Positions 23,845-37,537 of a stretch of DNA of 64,000 bases are shown here, one piece after another. Under the pieces are notes generated by a model that saw only the letters and a list, made by a program, of their open reading frames with translations, did no database searches and was not told the DNA's origin. The stretch's first letter is position 1, and each line of letters starts with the position of its first letter. A program made the position numbers and the translations under genes. This DNA comes from Bradyrhizobium sediminis (GTDB taxonomy: Bacteria; Pseudomonadota; Alphaproteobacteria; Rhizobiales; Xanthobacteraceae), in the NCBI RefSeq assembly GCF_018736105.1, contig NZ_CP076135.1:4710001-4774000 (forward strand), written 5' to 3'.

Positions 23845-23932
23845 AACCGGGCCTGAGGCTGCACATTGGACGAAAGCCCGGCCCCATGGCGGGCGGGTTA
23901 ACTGAAACAGTCGCTCAATGGAGGACTACCCC
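23845..23932 (+). promoter_or_regulatory. ROSE-like RNA thermometer in the hsp20 leader
   Basis: The 3' hairpin TC(G)CTC-AATG-GAGGA pairs the Shine-Dalgarno GGAGGA with TCGCTC, leaving one bulged G, the arrangement of ROSE elements, whose conserved U(U/C)GCU motif masks the ribosome site until heat melts it. A second strong hairpin (CCCGGCCC with GGGCGGG) lies just upstream. The ROSE type is known from Bradyrhizobium small heat-shock genes. The 5' boundary is approximate. Confidence 0.72.
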
Positions 23933-24406
23933 ATGCGTACCTACGATCTCACCCCATTTTATCGTTCCACCGTCGGCTTCGACCGCTTCTTCAACCTGCT
24001 CGACCGCGCAGCGACCGACGGCAGCCCCGGTTATCCGCCCTACAACATCGAGCGCACCGGCGAGAACGCCTATCGCATCACGGTTGCCGTCTCCGGCTTC
24101 TCGCAGAACGAGCTTTCGATCGTCGCCAAGGAAAACACCCTGACGATCAAGGGCGAAAAATCCGTCACTGAGAACGGCAACAAGGCCGACGTGCTGTACC
24201 GCGGCATCGCCGCGCGCGCCTTCGAACGCGCCTTCCAGCTCGCCGATTTCGTACAGGTGAAGAACGCTTCGCTCGAGAACGGCCTGCTTCATGTCGATCT
24301 CGTGCGCGAAATCCCCGAGGCCAAGAAGCCGCGCACCATTCCGATCGCCACCAGCGCGGCAGCGCCGCAGGTGATCGACGGCTCGGCCGAGAAAGCTGCC
24401 GCTTAA
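23933..24406 (+). CDS. Small heat-shock protein Hsp20 (IbpA/HspA type)
   Basis: A 157-residue small heat-shock protein beginning MRTYDLTPFYRSTVGFDRFF, the standard rhizobial class A start. The alpha-crystallin domain spans about 30-125 (YNIERTGENAYRITVAVSGF to LENGLLHVDLVREIPEAKKP), followed by an IPI-type oligomerisation motif (RTIPIATS). It binds unfolding proteins as an ATP-independent holdase in the cytoplasm. GGAGG eight bases before this ATG selects it over the in-frame ATG at 23918, which overlaps the masking hairpin. The RpoH promoter and ROSE leader imply dual heat control. Confidence 0.93.
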   Translation: MRTYDLTPFYRSTVGFDRFFNLLDRAATDGSPGYPPYNIERTGENAYRITVAVSGFSQNELSIVAKENTLTIKGEKSVTENGNKADVLYRGIAARAFERAFQLADFVQVKNASLENGLLHVDLVREIPEAKKPRTIPIATSAAAPQVIDGSAEKAAA

Positions 24407-24441
24407 GAGAATTGGTTTTCGGCAGATATTGGCCGAGACCC

Positions 24442-24470
24442 AAACGCCCCGGGAAACCGGGGCGTTTTTT
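24442..24470 (+). terminator. Rho-independent terminator after hsp20
   Basis: AAACGCCCCGG, loop GAAA, CCGGGGCG then TTTTTT: a GC-rich stem with a GNRA-like loop and U-run. The flanking A-run makes it potentially bidirectional for the convergent gene at 24540. Confidence 0.9.
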
Positions 24471-24539
24471 GTTATCAGCGGGCAATCACCTCATGATGGG
24501 GAGTTCGCCCTCGCAAGCTCCTCCGGATGGGGGCTCAGC

Positions 24540-25268
24540 TCACTCCAGCCCCTGCGCCTGCGGCATGTCCTGGGTCGGCAGGATCTGCGGCGCGGGCTTG
24601 GCCTCGACCGGAGGCGCAGCCGCGGGGGCTGCGGCCTGGCCGGTGGTCGGCGGCTCGGCCGGCCTGGTCTGTGCGGCGGCCGACTGCTGTGCCGGCGGGG
24701 TCGCGGGCTTTGCCGCCAGCGGCTTGGCCTCGGCGCCGGGCTTGGCCTGGCCGGCGTGAGGCGAAGCTTTCGGAATCGGTACCGCGGGCGTGCGGCTTGC
24801 GACCCTCGGGATCGCGCGCGGCGGCCGCGGCGCCCCGGTGACGAGCGGCGGCGGGCCAAGCGGGCCGTAGCTGTCGGTCAGGGCCTCATCGAAATTGTCG
24901 CCCATCCGGTTCGCCGGCAGGAAACGCAGGATCCGCCCGGTGCGGGCGTCGATCACCAGCCGGCCGTCGTCGCCGCCGCGGTCGATCACCGAAATCGTGT
25001 AGACGAAGCCGCGCTGCCGCGGGATGCCGAGCGGCGAAAATCCGCTCTCGCGCAGCACCGTGTAGACCTCCTCCGGCGGCAGCAACCGCGGGCCGTAGCC
25101 CGGCGGCACCCGGGCTTCCGGCGGCATCGCCGCATAGGGACCGCCGACGTCGGACACCGCCCGGTACGGCGAGTTCCCGACGCCGTAAGGCGGCAGCACC
25201 TGCGCCTGCGCGGCGGTGGCCGCCACCACCAGCCCGGCCGACACCACCCATCCCGTGAACAACTTCAT
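24540..25268 (-). CDS. Exported Pro/Ala-rich protein, unknown function
   Basis: A 242-residue protein with a signal peptide (1-22, ending AQA). Residues 60-125 form a compact domain (LLPPEEVYTVLRESGFSPLG then RGFVYTISVIDRGGDDGRLVIDARTGRILRF) reminiscent of PepSY-type peptidase-propeptide folds. The remainder, from about residue 140, is a low-complexity Pro-Ala-Lys tail that probably spans the cell wall or is disordered. I infer a periplasmic or envelope location. Function is unknown; similar exported proteins are common in Bradyrhizobium. Confidence 0.75.
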   Translation of the reverse strand: MKLFTGWVVSAGLVVAATAAQAQVLPPYGVGNSPYRAVSDVGGPYAAMPPEARVPPGYGPRLLPPEEVYTVLRESGFSPLGIPRQRGFVYTISVIDRGGDDGRLVIDARTGRILRFLPANRMGDNFDEALTDSYGPLGPPPLVTGAPRPPRAIPRVASRTPAVPIPKASPHAGQAKPGAEAKPLAAKPATPPAQQSAAAQTRPAEPPTTGQAAAPAAAPPVEAKPAPQILPTQDMPQAQGLE

Positions 25269-25750
25269 CGGATCATCGCTCCTGTGACACCCCGGAGCGT
25301 TTTCGCTCCCTGTCCCGGCCGCAATTTCATTGCGGATTCCGGCGGTCCTTGGGCCGGATCGCGGCGCGTTTGCTTCAAATCCGGGGCGGTACGGCTATCC
25401 CCAGCGAAGGCACGGATCTGCCATGCAGCGGGGGACTTTCACGCGCTTGTGTGATAGAAAAAAATTTGGCATGGTCTGAGTTAGGACAGCATAGCTGTCT
25501 CAATTGCGGTGCGGATCCCGGCACGGGGATTGCAGCAAAAGTTGGTGCTCAGGCGCCAGGAAGTAAAAGGCAAGGCCGTTCGTCGGGGACGCCGGACGCC
25601 CAAGCCTGAATTTACGAAATTGCGGCTCGCGGAGGACGAGCGGTGGCCCGGTGGGTGCCGCAACGCCCAAGGTGCGCCGACGACGGTTGAGGCCCCAAGC
25701 CTTGTTGAGGCCTCAAGCCTTATTGCGAAAGCCTTTTTGAGAGGACTGAG
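25269..25750. other. Long leader region upstream of gltB
   Basis: These 482 bases hold no gene I can support; an 81-codon ORF at 25509-25754 runs into the gltB start but has no ribosome site or family look. The last 70 bases contain the tandem TTGAGGCC(C/T)CAAGCCTT repeats and the GAGAGGA ribosome site of gltB. The length suggests a regulated promoter or leader for glutamate synthase, but I see no known riboswitch. Confidence 0.45.
25686..25720 (+). repeat. Tandem 17-mer repeat before gltB
   Basis: TTGAGGCCCCAAGCCTT and TTGAGGCCTCAAGCCTT follow each other with a period of 18 bases and one mismatch. The second contains the perfect palindrome TTGAGGCCTCAA. They lie about 30-65 bases ahead of the gltB ATG and could be operator half-sites or leader hairpins. 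Confidence 0.6.
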
Positions 25751-30484
<4,734 letters not shown>

Positions 30485-30486
30485 GA

Positions 30487-30640
30487 CAAAGATGCCGTCG
30501 TCCTGAGGCGCTCGCGCGCAGCGAGGGCCTCGAAAGACGGCGGGACGACGACAGGAAAAGAGGACGTCATCCCTGCGTATCGGCTTCGCCGTTATCGCTG
30601 GAGGCGCGAGCCGAAGGCGAGCCTCGAAGGATGACGACGG
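30487..30640. repeat. Repeat-rich spacer between gltB and gltD (family A-like)
   Basis: Two diverged inverted repeats: gtcgtcctgaggcgctcgcgcgc with gcctcgaaagacggcgggacgac, then gcgtatcggcttcg... ending cgagcctcgaaggatgacgac. The cctgaggcgc and cctcgaaggatgac ends match family A modules. They may form a processing or attenuating structure inside the glt operon. Confidence 0.65.
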
Positions 30641-30670
30641 AAAATGACGAAGCGAAGTTCAGGGACGTTA

Positions 30671-32140
30671 ATGGGCAAGATCACAGGTTTTCTCGAGATC
30701 GACCGGCACGACCGCAAGTACACGCCGGTCGCCGAGCGCGTGAAGCATTATAACGAATTCGTCATTCCCCTGAGCGAGAAGGAAACCCGCGACCAGGCCG
30801 CGCGCTGCATGAATTGCGGCATTCCCTATTGCCACGGCACCGGCTCGGTGGCGCCGGGCACGCCCGGTTGCCCGGTCAACAACCAGATCCCCGACTTCAA
30901 CGATCTGGTCTATCAGGGCAACTGGGAAGAGGCCTCGCGCAACCTGCACTCGACCAATAATTTTCCGGAGTTCACCGGCCGCATCTGCCCGGCGCCCTGC
31001 GAGGCCTCCTGCACGCTCAACATCGACGACAACCCGGTCACCATCAAGACCATCGAATGCGCGATCGTCGACCGCGCTTGGGAAAATGGCTGGCTGCCGC
31101 CTGAAATCGCCGCGAACAAGACCGGCAAGAAGATCGCCATCATCGGCTCCGGCCCGGCCGGACTCGCCTGCGCGCAGCAACTCGCGCGCGCCGGCCACGA
31201 CGTGCATGTCTACGAGAAGTTCGCCAAGGCCGGTGGCCTTCTGCGCTACGGCATTCCCGACTTCAAGATGGAGAAGCACGTCATCGACCGCCGCGTGGCG
31301 CAGATGGAGGCCGAGGGCGTCACCTTCCACTACAACTCGCCGGTCGGCGGCAGCGCCCAGGGAACCGGAAACGCCGCGATCGATCCGCAGGAATTGCTCG
31401 CGCAATATGACGCGATGGCGCTGACCGGCGGCGCCGAAGCCGCGCGCGATCTGCCGATCCCCGGCCGCGATCTCGCCGGCATCCACTACGCGATGGATTT
31501 CCTGCCGCAGCAGAACCGCCGCGTCTCCTCGGAGCCGCTCGGCAACGCCGCCGATATCCTTGCCGGCGGCAAGGACGTCGTCGTGATCGGCGGCGGCGAC
31601 ACCGGCTCCGACTGCATCGGCACCTCGTTCCGGCAAGGCGCGAAGTCGGTGACCCAGATCGAGATCATGCCGGCGCCGCCCGCGCACGAGAACAAGGGCC
31701 TGACTTGGCCGAACTGGCCGATGAAGATGCGGACCTCGTCGAGCCAGGCCGAAGGCGCCAAGCGCGACTTCGCCGTGCTGACGCAGAAGTTCTCCGGCGA
31801 AGACGGCAAGGTGACAAGGCTGCATTGCGTGCATGTCGACGACAAGTTCAAGCCGATCGCCGGAACCGAGTTCGAACTCAACGCCCAGCTGGTGCTGCTG
31901 GCGATGGGCTTCGTGCATCCGGTGCATGAGGGCCTGCTCAAGACGCTCGGCGTCGACCTCGACCCGCGCGGCAATGTCCGCGCCAACACCGCCGACTACC
32001 AGACCTCGCTGCCGAAGGTGTTCTCCGCCGGCGACATGCGCCGCGGCCAATCGCTGGTGGTGTGGGCGATCCGCGAGGGCCGGCTCTGCGCCCGGGCGAT
32101 CGACCAGTTCCTGATGGGGACGACGAACCTGCCGAGGTGA
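30671..32140 (+). CDS. gltD: Glutamate synthase (NADPH), small subunit
   Basis: A 489-residue GltD. The N-terminal ferredoxin-like region has two Cys clusters ([13 protein letters not shown] near residue 45 and the CPAPCEASC cluster near 105) that bind 4Fe-4S centres; the FAD motif [17 protein letters not shown] lies near 155 and the NADPH motif [13 protein letters not shown] near 305. It passes electrons from NADPH through FAD and Fe-S to GltB. AGGGA six bases before ATG 30671 supports this start over an ATG nine codons upstream. Confidence 0.96.
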   Translation: MGKITGFLEIDRHDRKYTPVAERVKHYNEFVIPLSEKETRDQAARCMNCGIPYCHGTGSVAPGTPGCPVNNQIPDFNDLVYQGNWEEASRNLHSTNNFPEFTGRICPAPCEASCTLNIDDNPVTIKTIECAIVDRAWENGWLPPEIAANKTGKKIAIIGSGPAGLACAQQLARAGHDVHVYEKFAKAGGLLRYGIPDFKMEKHVIDRRVAQMEAEGVTFHYNSPVGGSAQGTGNAAIDPQELLAQYDAMALTGGAEAARDLPIPGRDLAGIHYAMDFLPQQNRRVSSEPLGNAADILAGGKDVVVIGGGDTGSDCIGTSFRQGAKSVTQIEIMPAPPAHENKGLTWPNWPMKMRTSSSQAEGAKRDFAVLTQKFSGEDGKVTRLHCVHVDDKFKPIAGTEFELNAQLVLLAMGFVHPVHEGLLKTLGVDLDPRGNVRANTADYQTSLPKVFSAGDMRRGQSLVVWAIREGRLCARAIDQFLMGTTNLPR

Positions 32141-32260
32141 TTGCTTCGGCAGGCTTCGCGCCCCTCTTTCGGCCGTCACCGCCCGCCACCGGATCGGCGC
32201 TTCGCGCCGCCCGATGACAGGCTGCAGCGGCGACGAAGTACCCCGGAGCCGCCCGCGCGC

Positions 32261-32274
32261 TTGATCCAAATCAA
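32261..32274 (+). promoter_or_regulatory. Perfect FixK/FNR box upstream of the BA14K gene
   Basis: TTGAT-CCAA-ATCAA matches the consensus exactly and lies 55 bases before the ATG at 32330, the same distance as at 9613 and 14027. Confidence 0.82.
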
Positions 32275-32329
32275 CGCCGCTATTTCCCCCGCGATCATCA
32301 TGCAGCGCTCAATGGGAAAGGCGGACGAC

Positions 32330-32674
32330 ATGAGAATTCAGAAATCGGGCGCGCGCAAGCTTGTCACCCGCGTGCTGGCGACAGGAGTCCTATTGTCATT
32401 GTACGCGGTCGGCGTGGTTGCCACCACCGGCGCCATGGGCGTTTCCTCGGCCTTCGCGCAACGCGGCCGCGGCCGTGGACGCGGCTGGGGTGGTGGCGAT
32501 GTCGGCGCCGGAGTTGCCCTCGGGATCGGCGCTGCCGTCATCGGCGGGGCGATCATAGCGGGCGAAGCCCAGCGGCGAGATGCGATCAGCTACTGCATGC
32601 AGCGCTTCCGGTCGTATGATCCCGAGAGCATGACCTATGTCGGGCGCGATGGCTTCCGCCATCCGTGTCCGTAA
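32330..32674 (+). CDS. BA14K-family protein
   Basis: A 114-residue exported or membrane-anchored protein with a signal-like helix (about 12-40, ending SAFAQ), an RGRGRGRGWGGG stretch, a Gly/Ala-rich second helix (VGAGVALGIGAAVIGGAIIAG) and the BA14K C-terminus YCMQRFRSYDPESMTYVGRDG. BA14K proteins were named from a Brucella immunoreactive protein and are widespread in Rhizobiales; they have lectin-like or envelope roles. The FixK box upstream suggests induction at low oxygen, which I have not seen described for this family. In-frame ATGs at 32300 and 32312 are alternative starts. Confidence 0.82.
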   Translation: MRIQKSGARKLVTRVLATGVLLSLYAVGVVATTGAMGVSSAFAQRGRGRGRGWGGGDVGAGVALGIGAAVIGGAIIAGEAQRRDAISYCMQRFRSYDPESMTYVGRDGFRHPCP

Positions 32675-32702
32675 CGGAAGATTGCCTGCTCGCGATTTCA
32701 GA

Positions 32703-32727
32703 ACCCCGGCCTTGCGCCGGGGTTTTT
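32703..32727 (+). terminator. Rho-independent terminator after the BA14K gene
   Basis: ACCCCGGC, loop CTTGC, GCCGGGGT followed by TTTT: a compact, stable hairpin directly ahead of the convergent htpX end. Confidence 0.88.
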
Positions 32728-32749
32728 GTTCTTTGACGGCGGTGAATTT

Positions 32750-33697
32750 TCACCCCCACGGCCTGCGCGGGGCAGCGCCACTACCGCGCGGGACGCTCCA
32801 GGGACCGCGGCGCGGAGGCTGTCCCGGACGCAGCGGCGGCGCCGTCCCTGCACCCATTTCGGCGGCGAGCCGCTGCAGCTCGGCGATCCGGTTTTCGGTC
32901 GAGGGATGAGTCGAGAACAGGCTGTCCATGCCGCGCCCCGACAGCGGGTTGATGATGAACAGATGCGCCGTCGCCGGATTGCGCTCGGCGTCCTCGTTCG
33001 GGATCTCGTGCGCGGCGCCGGCGATCTTGACCAGCGCGGACGCCAGCCACAACGGCTGGCCGGCGATGCGCCCGCCGAGATCGTCGGCGGCGTATTCGCG
33101 GGTGCGGCTGATCGCCATCTGCACCAGCATGGCGCCGAGCGGCGCCAGGATCATCATCGCGATCGAACCGATGACGCCGGGGCCGTTGTTGTTGTCGCGG
33201 TGGCCGCCGAAGAACATCCCGAACTGCGCCAGCATCGAGATCGCGCCGGCAATGGTGGCGGTGATGGTCATCAGCAGCGTGTCGTGGTTCTTCACATGCG
33301 CGAGCTCATGGGCGATCACGCCCGAAAGCTCCTCGCGGCTGAGCGACTGCACCAGTCCGGTGGTCACCGCCACCGCGGCGTTCTCCGGGTTGCGGCCGGT
33401 GGCGAACGCATTGGGCTGCGGATTGTCCATCAGGAACACGCGCGGCATCGGCAGCCCGGCCCGGGCAGCGAGCGTGGCCACCAGGCCGACGAGGTCGGGC
33501 GCGCTGCGCGCATCGACCTCATGGGCGCCGTACATCGACAGCACCATGCGGTCCGAGTTCCAGTAGGCGAACAGGTTGGTCGCGGCCGCGATCAGAAGCG
33601 CGACGATCGCGCCGCTGCCACCGCCGATCAGATAGCCGACGCCCATGAACAGGGCCGTGAGCCCGGCCAGCAGGATCGCCGTTTTGAGGTAGTTCAT
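32750..33697 (-). CDS. htpX: HtpX: membrane zinc metalloprotease
   Basis: A 315-residue M48 protease. Two N-terminal helices (5-23, 28-46) precede the zinc motif HELAH at 130-134, followed by two further hydrophobic segments (about 145-165 and 180-195) and the third zinc-ligand region [13 protein letters not shown]. HtpX cleaves misfolded inner-membrane proteins and works with FtsH. The last 30 residues are Pro/Arg/Gly-rich and longer than usual. AGGGAG six bases before the ATG fixes the start despite a longer open frame. Confidence 0.94.
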   Translation of the reverse strand: MNYLKTAILLAGLTALFMGVGYLIGGGSGAIVALLIAAATNLFAYWNSDRMVLSMYGAHEVDARSAPDLVGLVATLAARAGLPMPRVFLMDNPQPNAFATGRNPENAAVAVTTGLVQSLSREELSGVIAHELAHVKNHDTLLMTITATIAGAISMLAQFGMFFGGHRDNNNGPGVIGSIAMMILAPLGAMLVQMAISRTREYAADDLGGRIAGQPLWLASALVKIAGAAHEIPNEDAERNPATAHLFIINPLSGRGMDSLFSTHPSTENRIAELQRLAAEMGAGTAPPLRPGQPPRRGPWSVPRGSGAAPRRPWG

Positions 33698-33819
33698 CGT
33701 TGTCTCCCTGATGCCGCCGGCAGCGCCGCGGCACATACCGATCAGGTAGGGATTGCGCCCGGGCCGGTTCAAGACCACCCGGTGCGTCGCCGCGTCGCGG
33801 ATTGGGGGACGCCGGTGCT

Positions 33820-33861
33820 CGTTCGCTCTCTCCCACGAGGGGGCCACAAGGGAGAGGGATA
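33820..33861. repeat. Short inverted repeat, family C (copy 1)
   Basis: tcgctctctcccacgag...ggccacaagggagaggga pairs its CTCTCCC and GGGAGAG ends. Related hairpins with ctcccc and gggagagg arms occur at 38403-38440, 47541-47580 and 61991-62034, always between genes. Confidence 0.6.
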
Positions 33862-33872
33862 AGATCGGAGCC

Positions 33873-35591
33873 CTAATGCTGCAGCCGCACCCCCAGCATC
33901 ACCACGGTCGAATTGGTGCTGTTGCCGGGGATGTTGGAGTCGAGCCAGTCGCGGCGCAGGGTACCCTTGAGCCAGATGTTGCGGTTCAGCTTGTAGATCA
34001 GATCGCCGGAGATGGAGTAGAAGCGGTCGAAGCGACCATCGCCCTGGTAGTCCTGCGTGCCCCAGGTGAATTTCCCGATTCCCTGCAGCCAGCGGCGGAA
34101 ATCGTGATCGACTTCCACGGTGTAGGTGTTGGTCAGCACGCCGGAAACGCCGGGCACCGTGGTCTCGTCGATCGACGTGGTGGCGAAGAATTTCGCCGAT
34201 GTCAGCGGCGTCGCTACCCACACCAGCGAGGCCGATGTCAGCAGCCCCTGCAGCGGCAGCAGCCGCGGGTCCTCATAGGAGCGCGCCGCCCAGCCGATCG
34301 CGAGTTCGCCGGTCAGGATCCGCGAGAATTCGAAAGTGGTACCGGCGCGCACGGAGCCGCCGCTGGAATTGCGCTGATAGCCGTTGCGATCGAACAAAAG
34401 GTCATGCGAGCGGACGTTGCCGTCGATCTCGCCGAACGGTTTCAGGCCCGGTATCAGATCGTAGCTGACCCGCCCGAGACCGCCGAACTGATTGTAGTTG
34501 CGGTCGGCGTTGCTGGTCGAGGTGCCGTCGGTCAATTCAGAGTTCTGATAGACGGTGCGGTCGACCGTTGCGCCGGCGGAAAGCTGCAGGCGGTTGAAAT
34601 TCTGGTCGACGCCGAGGGTGCCGCCGAGCGTCGAGTAGACCGGGTATCGCTCGAGGCCGGCCTGGATGTTCGGGCTGCCGGGATTGTCGGTGGCGACGCG
34701 CAGCCGCGTCTGCGCGGTGAGGCGGGTGTCGCGGCTGACGTCGAGACGGCCGTCGATGTGGCCGGTGAAGTCCGGCCGGTCGATGATGACTGGCGCCGAC
34801 GAGATGGTGCCGTCGGTCGGCGGCGGAAAGGTGTTGCCGTAGCCGGTGAACGAGCCGCGCAGGTCGGCGACCAGCGCATGGCGCTCCCAGTCGGAGAACA
34901 CGACCAGTTCCGGCGCAATCACATAAAACGGCGAGCCGGCTGGCACGACGGTGCGGCGCGGATTGGTGTCGTAGCCGCCGCGCAGCTCGAGCGCGGACTT
35001 GATCAGGAAGCTGCCGGCGTAATCGCCGACCGCGCCGAACGGATCGTCGTCGATCTTGAGCCGCTTGCGCGGCGGCTGCCCCGGCACGGTGCCGGCCATC
35101 GCCGGCGGGATCGGCGTCTTGTTGGCGGTTTCCGACGGCGGGACCGACAGCCGCACCCGTGCATTCGGATCCCGCATCCCCGGCGGCTTGCTGCCGGGAC
35201 CCGGCGGCGGCTTTGGTTTGGCCTGGCCCGGATAGAATTTCGCCTTCTTGCGGGTGCGGTTGAGCGAGTCGTAGCCGGATGAGGACGCGCCGCTGGCGGC
35301 GGGAAGGCCGTAAGTGGGGATCGCGCCGATCCGCGACGGCGCCGGCCGGTCCTTGTCGCGCAGCCGCGCGTCGTTGGCCGCATCGCCGGTGCGGTCGCCG
35401 GACTCGGCGGTCCGGCGCAGCGGCGAATCCTGCGGCGACACGAAGCCGTCGCGGGTGGCGCGGAACAGGTCCGGCGTGAGCGTCTGGGCGCGGCTCGAGG
35501 TCTCACTGAACGCGATCAGCGCAAGGCATGGCAACAACGCGCGCCAAATCAAAACGCGCCTGCGGCGGCCCCTTGCTGGACCCGACATCAC
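33873..35591 (-). CDS. Outer-membrane beta-barrel protein
   Basis: A 572-residue exported protein. After a basic, Arg-rich start and hydrophobic core (signal peptide about 1-36, ending SRA), residues 40-175 are polar and Pro-rich, probably periplasmic. From about residue 190 ([23 protein letters not shown]) alternating strands continue to the end, closing with [14 protein letters not shown], the hydrophobic C-terminus expected for barrel insertion. The YDTNP motif and strand pattern match the OMP_b-brl_2-type barrels of Rhizobiales. Substrate is unknown; an exopolysaccharide or surface role is possible. Confidence 0.82.
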   Translation of the reverse strand: MMSGPARGRRRRVLIWRALLPCLALIAFSETSSRAQTLTPDLFRATRDGFVSPQDSPLRRTAESGDRTGDAANDARLRDKDRPAPSRIGAIPTYGLPAASGASSSGYDSLNRTRKKAKFYPGQAKPKPPPGPGSKPPGMRDPNARVRLSVPPSETANKTPIPPAMAGTVPGQPPRKRLKIDDDPFGAVGDYAGSFLIKSALELRGGYDTNPRRTVVPAGSPFYVIAPELVVFSDWERHALVADLRGSFTGYGNTFPPPTDGTISSAPVIIDRPDFTGHIDGRLDVSRDTRLTAQTRLRVATDNPGSPNIQAGLERYPVYSTLGGTLGVDQNFNRLQLSAGATVDRTVYQNSELTDGTSTSNADRNYNQFGGLGRVSYDLIPGLKPFGEIDGNVRSHDLLFDRNGYQRNSSGGSVRAGTTFEFSRILTGELAIGWAARSYEDPRLLPLQGLLTSASLVWVATPLTSAKFFATTSIDETTVPGVSGVLTNTYTVEVDHDFRRWLQGIGKFTWGTQDYQGDGRFDRFYSISGDLIYKLNRNIWLKGTLRRDWLDSNIPGNSTNSTVVMLGVRLQH

Positions 35592-35789
35592 GATGAAAAT
35601 ACCCCAACAAAATCATCTACTTGCCGACCGGGTTCCAGATGCGCGAGCACGCAGGCGGAAAACGTCGTTAATGGAGTTAAAACAATTATGGTTAATGAGC
35701 CGTTGAGAACCGCCCGGCGCGTCGCATCGCGAAATCGGCCGTGCTAAGGAGGGGCCCGCGGCCCAGACCCGCCTCCTTCGGAACCACGC

Positions 35790-36809
35790 ATGGCCAATTC
35801 GAAACCGCTGATGGCAAAATCATCCGGGACCGACCAGGCGAGCGCCGCCGTTGCCTCGGGCCTGCGCACGCTCGAGACCGAGGCCAGTGGCATCGCCGCG
35901 ATGTCGGCCGCGTTGCAGGGCCCGCTCGGGCCGGCCTTCGCCGCCACTGTCGAGCTGATCCGGCAGGCCAAGGGCCGCGTCATCGTCACCGGCCTCGGCA
36001 AGTCGGGCCACGTGGCGCGCAAGATCGCGGCGACGCTGGCCTCCACCGGCACCCCCGCCTTCTTCGTCCATGCCGCGGAAGCGAGCCATGGCGATCTCGG
36101 CATGATCACGCCGGACGACGTCATCATCGCGCTGTCGTGGTCCGGCGAGCAGCCGGAAATGAAGAATCTCGTCAATTATTCCAGCCGCTTTGCGATTCCG
36201 ATGATCGCGGTGACCTCGAATGCCACCTCCTCGCTCGGCGAGGCGGCGCGCATCGTGCTGGAACTGCCGAAGGCGCGCGAAGCCTGTCCGCACAACCTGG
36301 CGCCGACCACCTCGTCGCTGATGCAGGCCGCGATCGGCGATGCGCTCGCCATCGCGCTGCTCGAAGGCCGCGGCTTCACGGCGCTCGAATTCGCCAATTT
36401 CCATCCCGGCGGCAAATTGGGCGCGATGCTGAAATTCGTCCGCGACATCATGCATACCGGCGACGCGATCCCCGTCAAACCGCTCGGCGCCAAAATGTCC
36501 GATGCGCTGGTGGAGATGTCGACCAAGGGTTTTGGCTGCGTCTGCATCGTGGACTCCGGCGGCGAGATCGCCGGCATCATCACCGACGGCGATCTGCGCC
36601 GTCACATGCGGCCCGATCTGATGACCGCATCGGTCGACGAGGTGATGACAAGGAATCCGCGCACCATTCCGCCCGGCATGCTCGCCACCGAAATGCTGGA
36701 GACGATCAATTCGTCGAAGCCGGCGGTGACCGTCCTGATCGTCGCCGAGGGCAAAAAGCCGGTCGGCATCGTCCACGTCCACGACGTGCTGCGCGCTGGC
36801 GTGGCGTAG
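35790..36809 (+). CDS. kdsD: KdsD: D-arabinose-5-phosphate isomerase (KpsF/GutQ family)
   Basis: A 339-residue sugar isomerase. The SIS domain (about 45-190) holds VIVTGLGKSGHVARKIAATLASTGTPAFFVH and the LSWSGEQPEM loop; two CBS domains follow (about 215-335; MTRNPRTIPPGML and the GIVHVHDVLR end). It converts ribulose-5-phosphate to arabinose-5-phosphate, the first step to Kdo for lipopolysaccharide. The ATG at 35790 is used; one at 35811 is also possible. It is read away from the outer-membrane barrel gene, so both may serve the outer surface. Confidence 0.93.
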   Translation: MANSKPLMAKSSGTDQASAAVASGLRTLETEASGIAAMSAALQGPLGPAFAATVELIRQAKGRVIVTGLGKSGHVARKIAATLASTGTPAFFVHAAEASHGDLGMITPDDVIIALSWSGEQPEMKNLVNYSSRFAIPMIAVTSNATSSLGEAARIVLELPKAREACPHNLAPTTSSLMQAAIGDALAIALLEGRGFTALEFANFHPGGKLGAMLKFVRDIMHTGDAIPVKPLGAKMSDALVEMSTKGFGCVCIVDSGGEIAGIITDGDLRRHMRPDLMTASVDEVMTRNPRTIPPGMLATEMLETINSSKPAVTVLIVAEGKKPVGIVHVHDVLRAGVA

Positions 36810-36816
36810 GGAACGC

Positions 36817-36920
36817 TGTCATTCCGGGATGGTCCGAAGGACCAGACCTCAGATGTGCAATTGCACATCGGGGAATCTCGATATTCCGGGTTCGACGCTT
36901 CGCATCGCCCCGGAATGACG
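36817..36920. repeat. Interspersed palindromic repeat, family B (copy 2)
   Basis: Opens tgtcattccgggatggtcc and closes catcgccccggaatgac, with an internal tgtgcaattgcaca palindrome. The ends equal those of the copy at 16672-16764. It ends at the stop of the convergent decarboxylase-like gene. Confidence 0.75.
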
Positions 36921-36921
36921 A

Positions 36922-37464
36922 TCAAGCATTCGGAAACCGCGCCGCCGTTTGCTCGAGCGGCAAGGCCAGCCCGTTCGCCAGGTACGACACGGTGCGATAG
37001 AAGCCGCACAGCAGCAGCACTTCCAGAATCTTCGCGTCGTCGTAATGCGCCGATAACGCCGCAAATTCGGCGTCGCCGAGCGTGACGCGGTCATGCAGCG
37101 CGTCGACGGCTGCGATCAGCGCCTGCTCGGCGGCCGACCAGCACGGCGCACCGGCCTGCTCCAGCACGGTGGCACGGACCTGCTCGTCGGTCAGATGGGC
37201 GGCGGCAGCGAAGGCCGCGACATGCACGCCCCATTCGTATTCGCAGGCCGTGCGGGCGCAGGTCCGCATGATCGCGATTTCGCGCTCCCTCAAGGTGAGC
37301 GGGCCGCGGTCGAGCAGGCTGCCGGCGCGGAATTTCTCCCAGGCGCGCGCGCTGGTGGCGATGGTGCGGAACAGCAGCAGCGGCGGCGCGCCGCGCATGA
37401 CGCGGTCGAAATGGCCCTGGATCTCGGGCGGGTAAGGCGGCTGCAGCGGCGCTATGCGTGACAT
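36922..37464 (-). CDS. Carboxymuconolactone decarboxylase-family protein (AhpD-like)
   Basis: A 180-residue all-helical protein of the CMD/AhpD superfamily. The core runs from LTLREREIAIMRTCARTACEYEWGVHVAAF (about 58-88) to ILEVLLLCGFYRTVSYLANGL near 150. The redox CxxC of AhpD is replaced by CARTAC, so peroxidase activity is uncertain, but the catalytic-type E-x-x-H (EYEWGVH) is kept. AGGAG six bases before the ATG fixes the start. It diverges from an HxlR regulator with two operator-like palindromes between, a common redox- or aldehyde-responsive pair. Confidence 0.85.
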   Translation of the reverse strand: MSRIAPLQPPYPPEIQGHFDRVMRGAPPLLLFRTIATSARAWEKFRAGSLLDRGPLTLREREIAIMRTCARTACEYEWGVHVAAFAAAAHLTDEQVRATVLEQAGAPCWSAAEQALIAAVDALHDRVTLGDAEFAALSAHYDDAKILEVLLLCGFYRTVSYLANGLALPLEQTAARFPNA

Positions 37465-37478
37465 CGGCAACTCCTGTG

Positions 37479-37515
37479 CTACAATAAACGTAGCGATACG
37501 CTACATTATTTGTAG
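37479..37515. promoter_or_regulatory. Tandem operator-like palindromes between the CMD and HxlR genes
   Basis: CTACAATAAACGTAG (37479-37493) and CTACATTATTTGTAG (37501-37515) are inverted repeats with CTAC/GTAG arms and their starts are 22 bases apart, about two helical turns. They lie in the 73-base divergent gap and are the obvious binding sites for the HxlR protein encoded next to them. Confidence 0.78.
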
Positions 37516-37537
37516 CGATCCGCAAGAGGAGCCTGCG

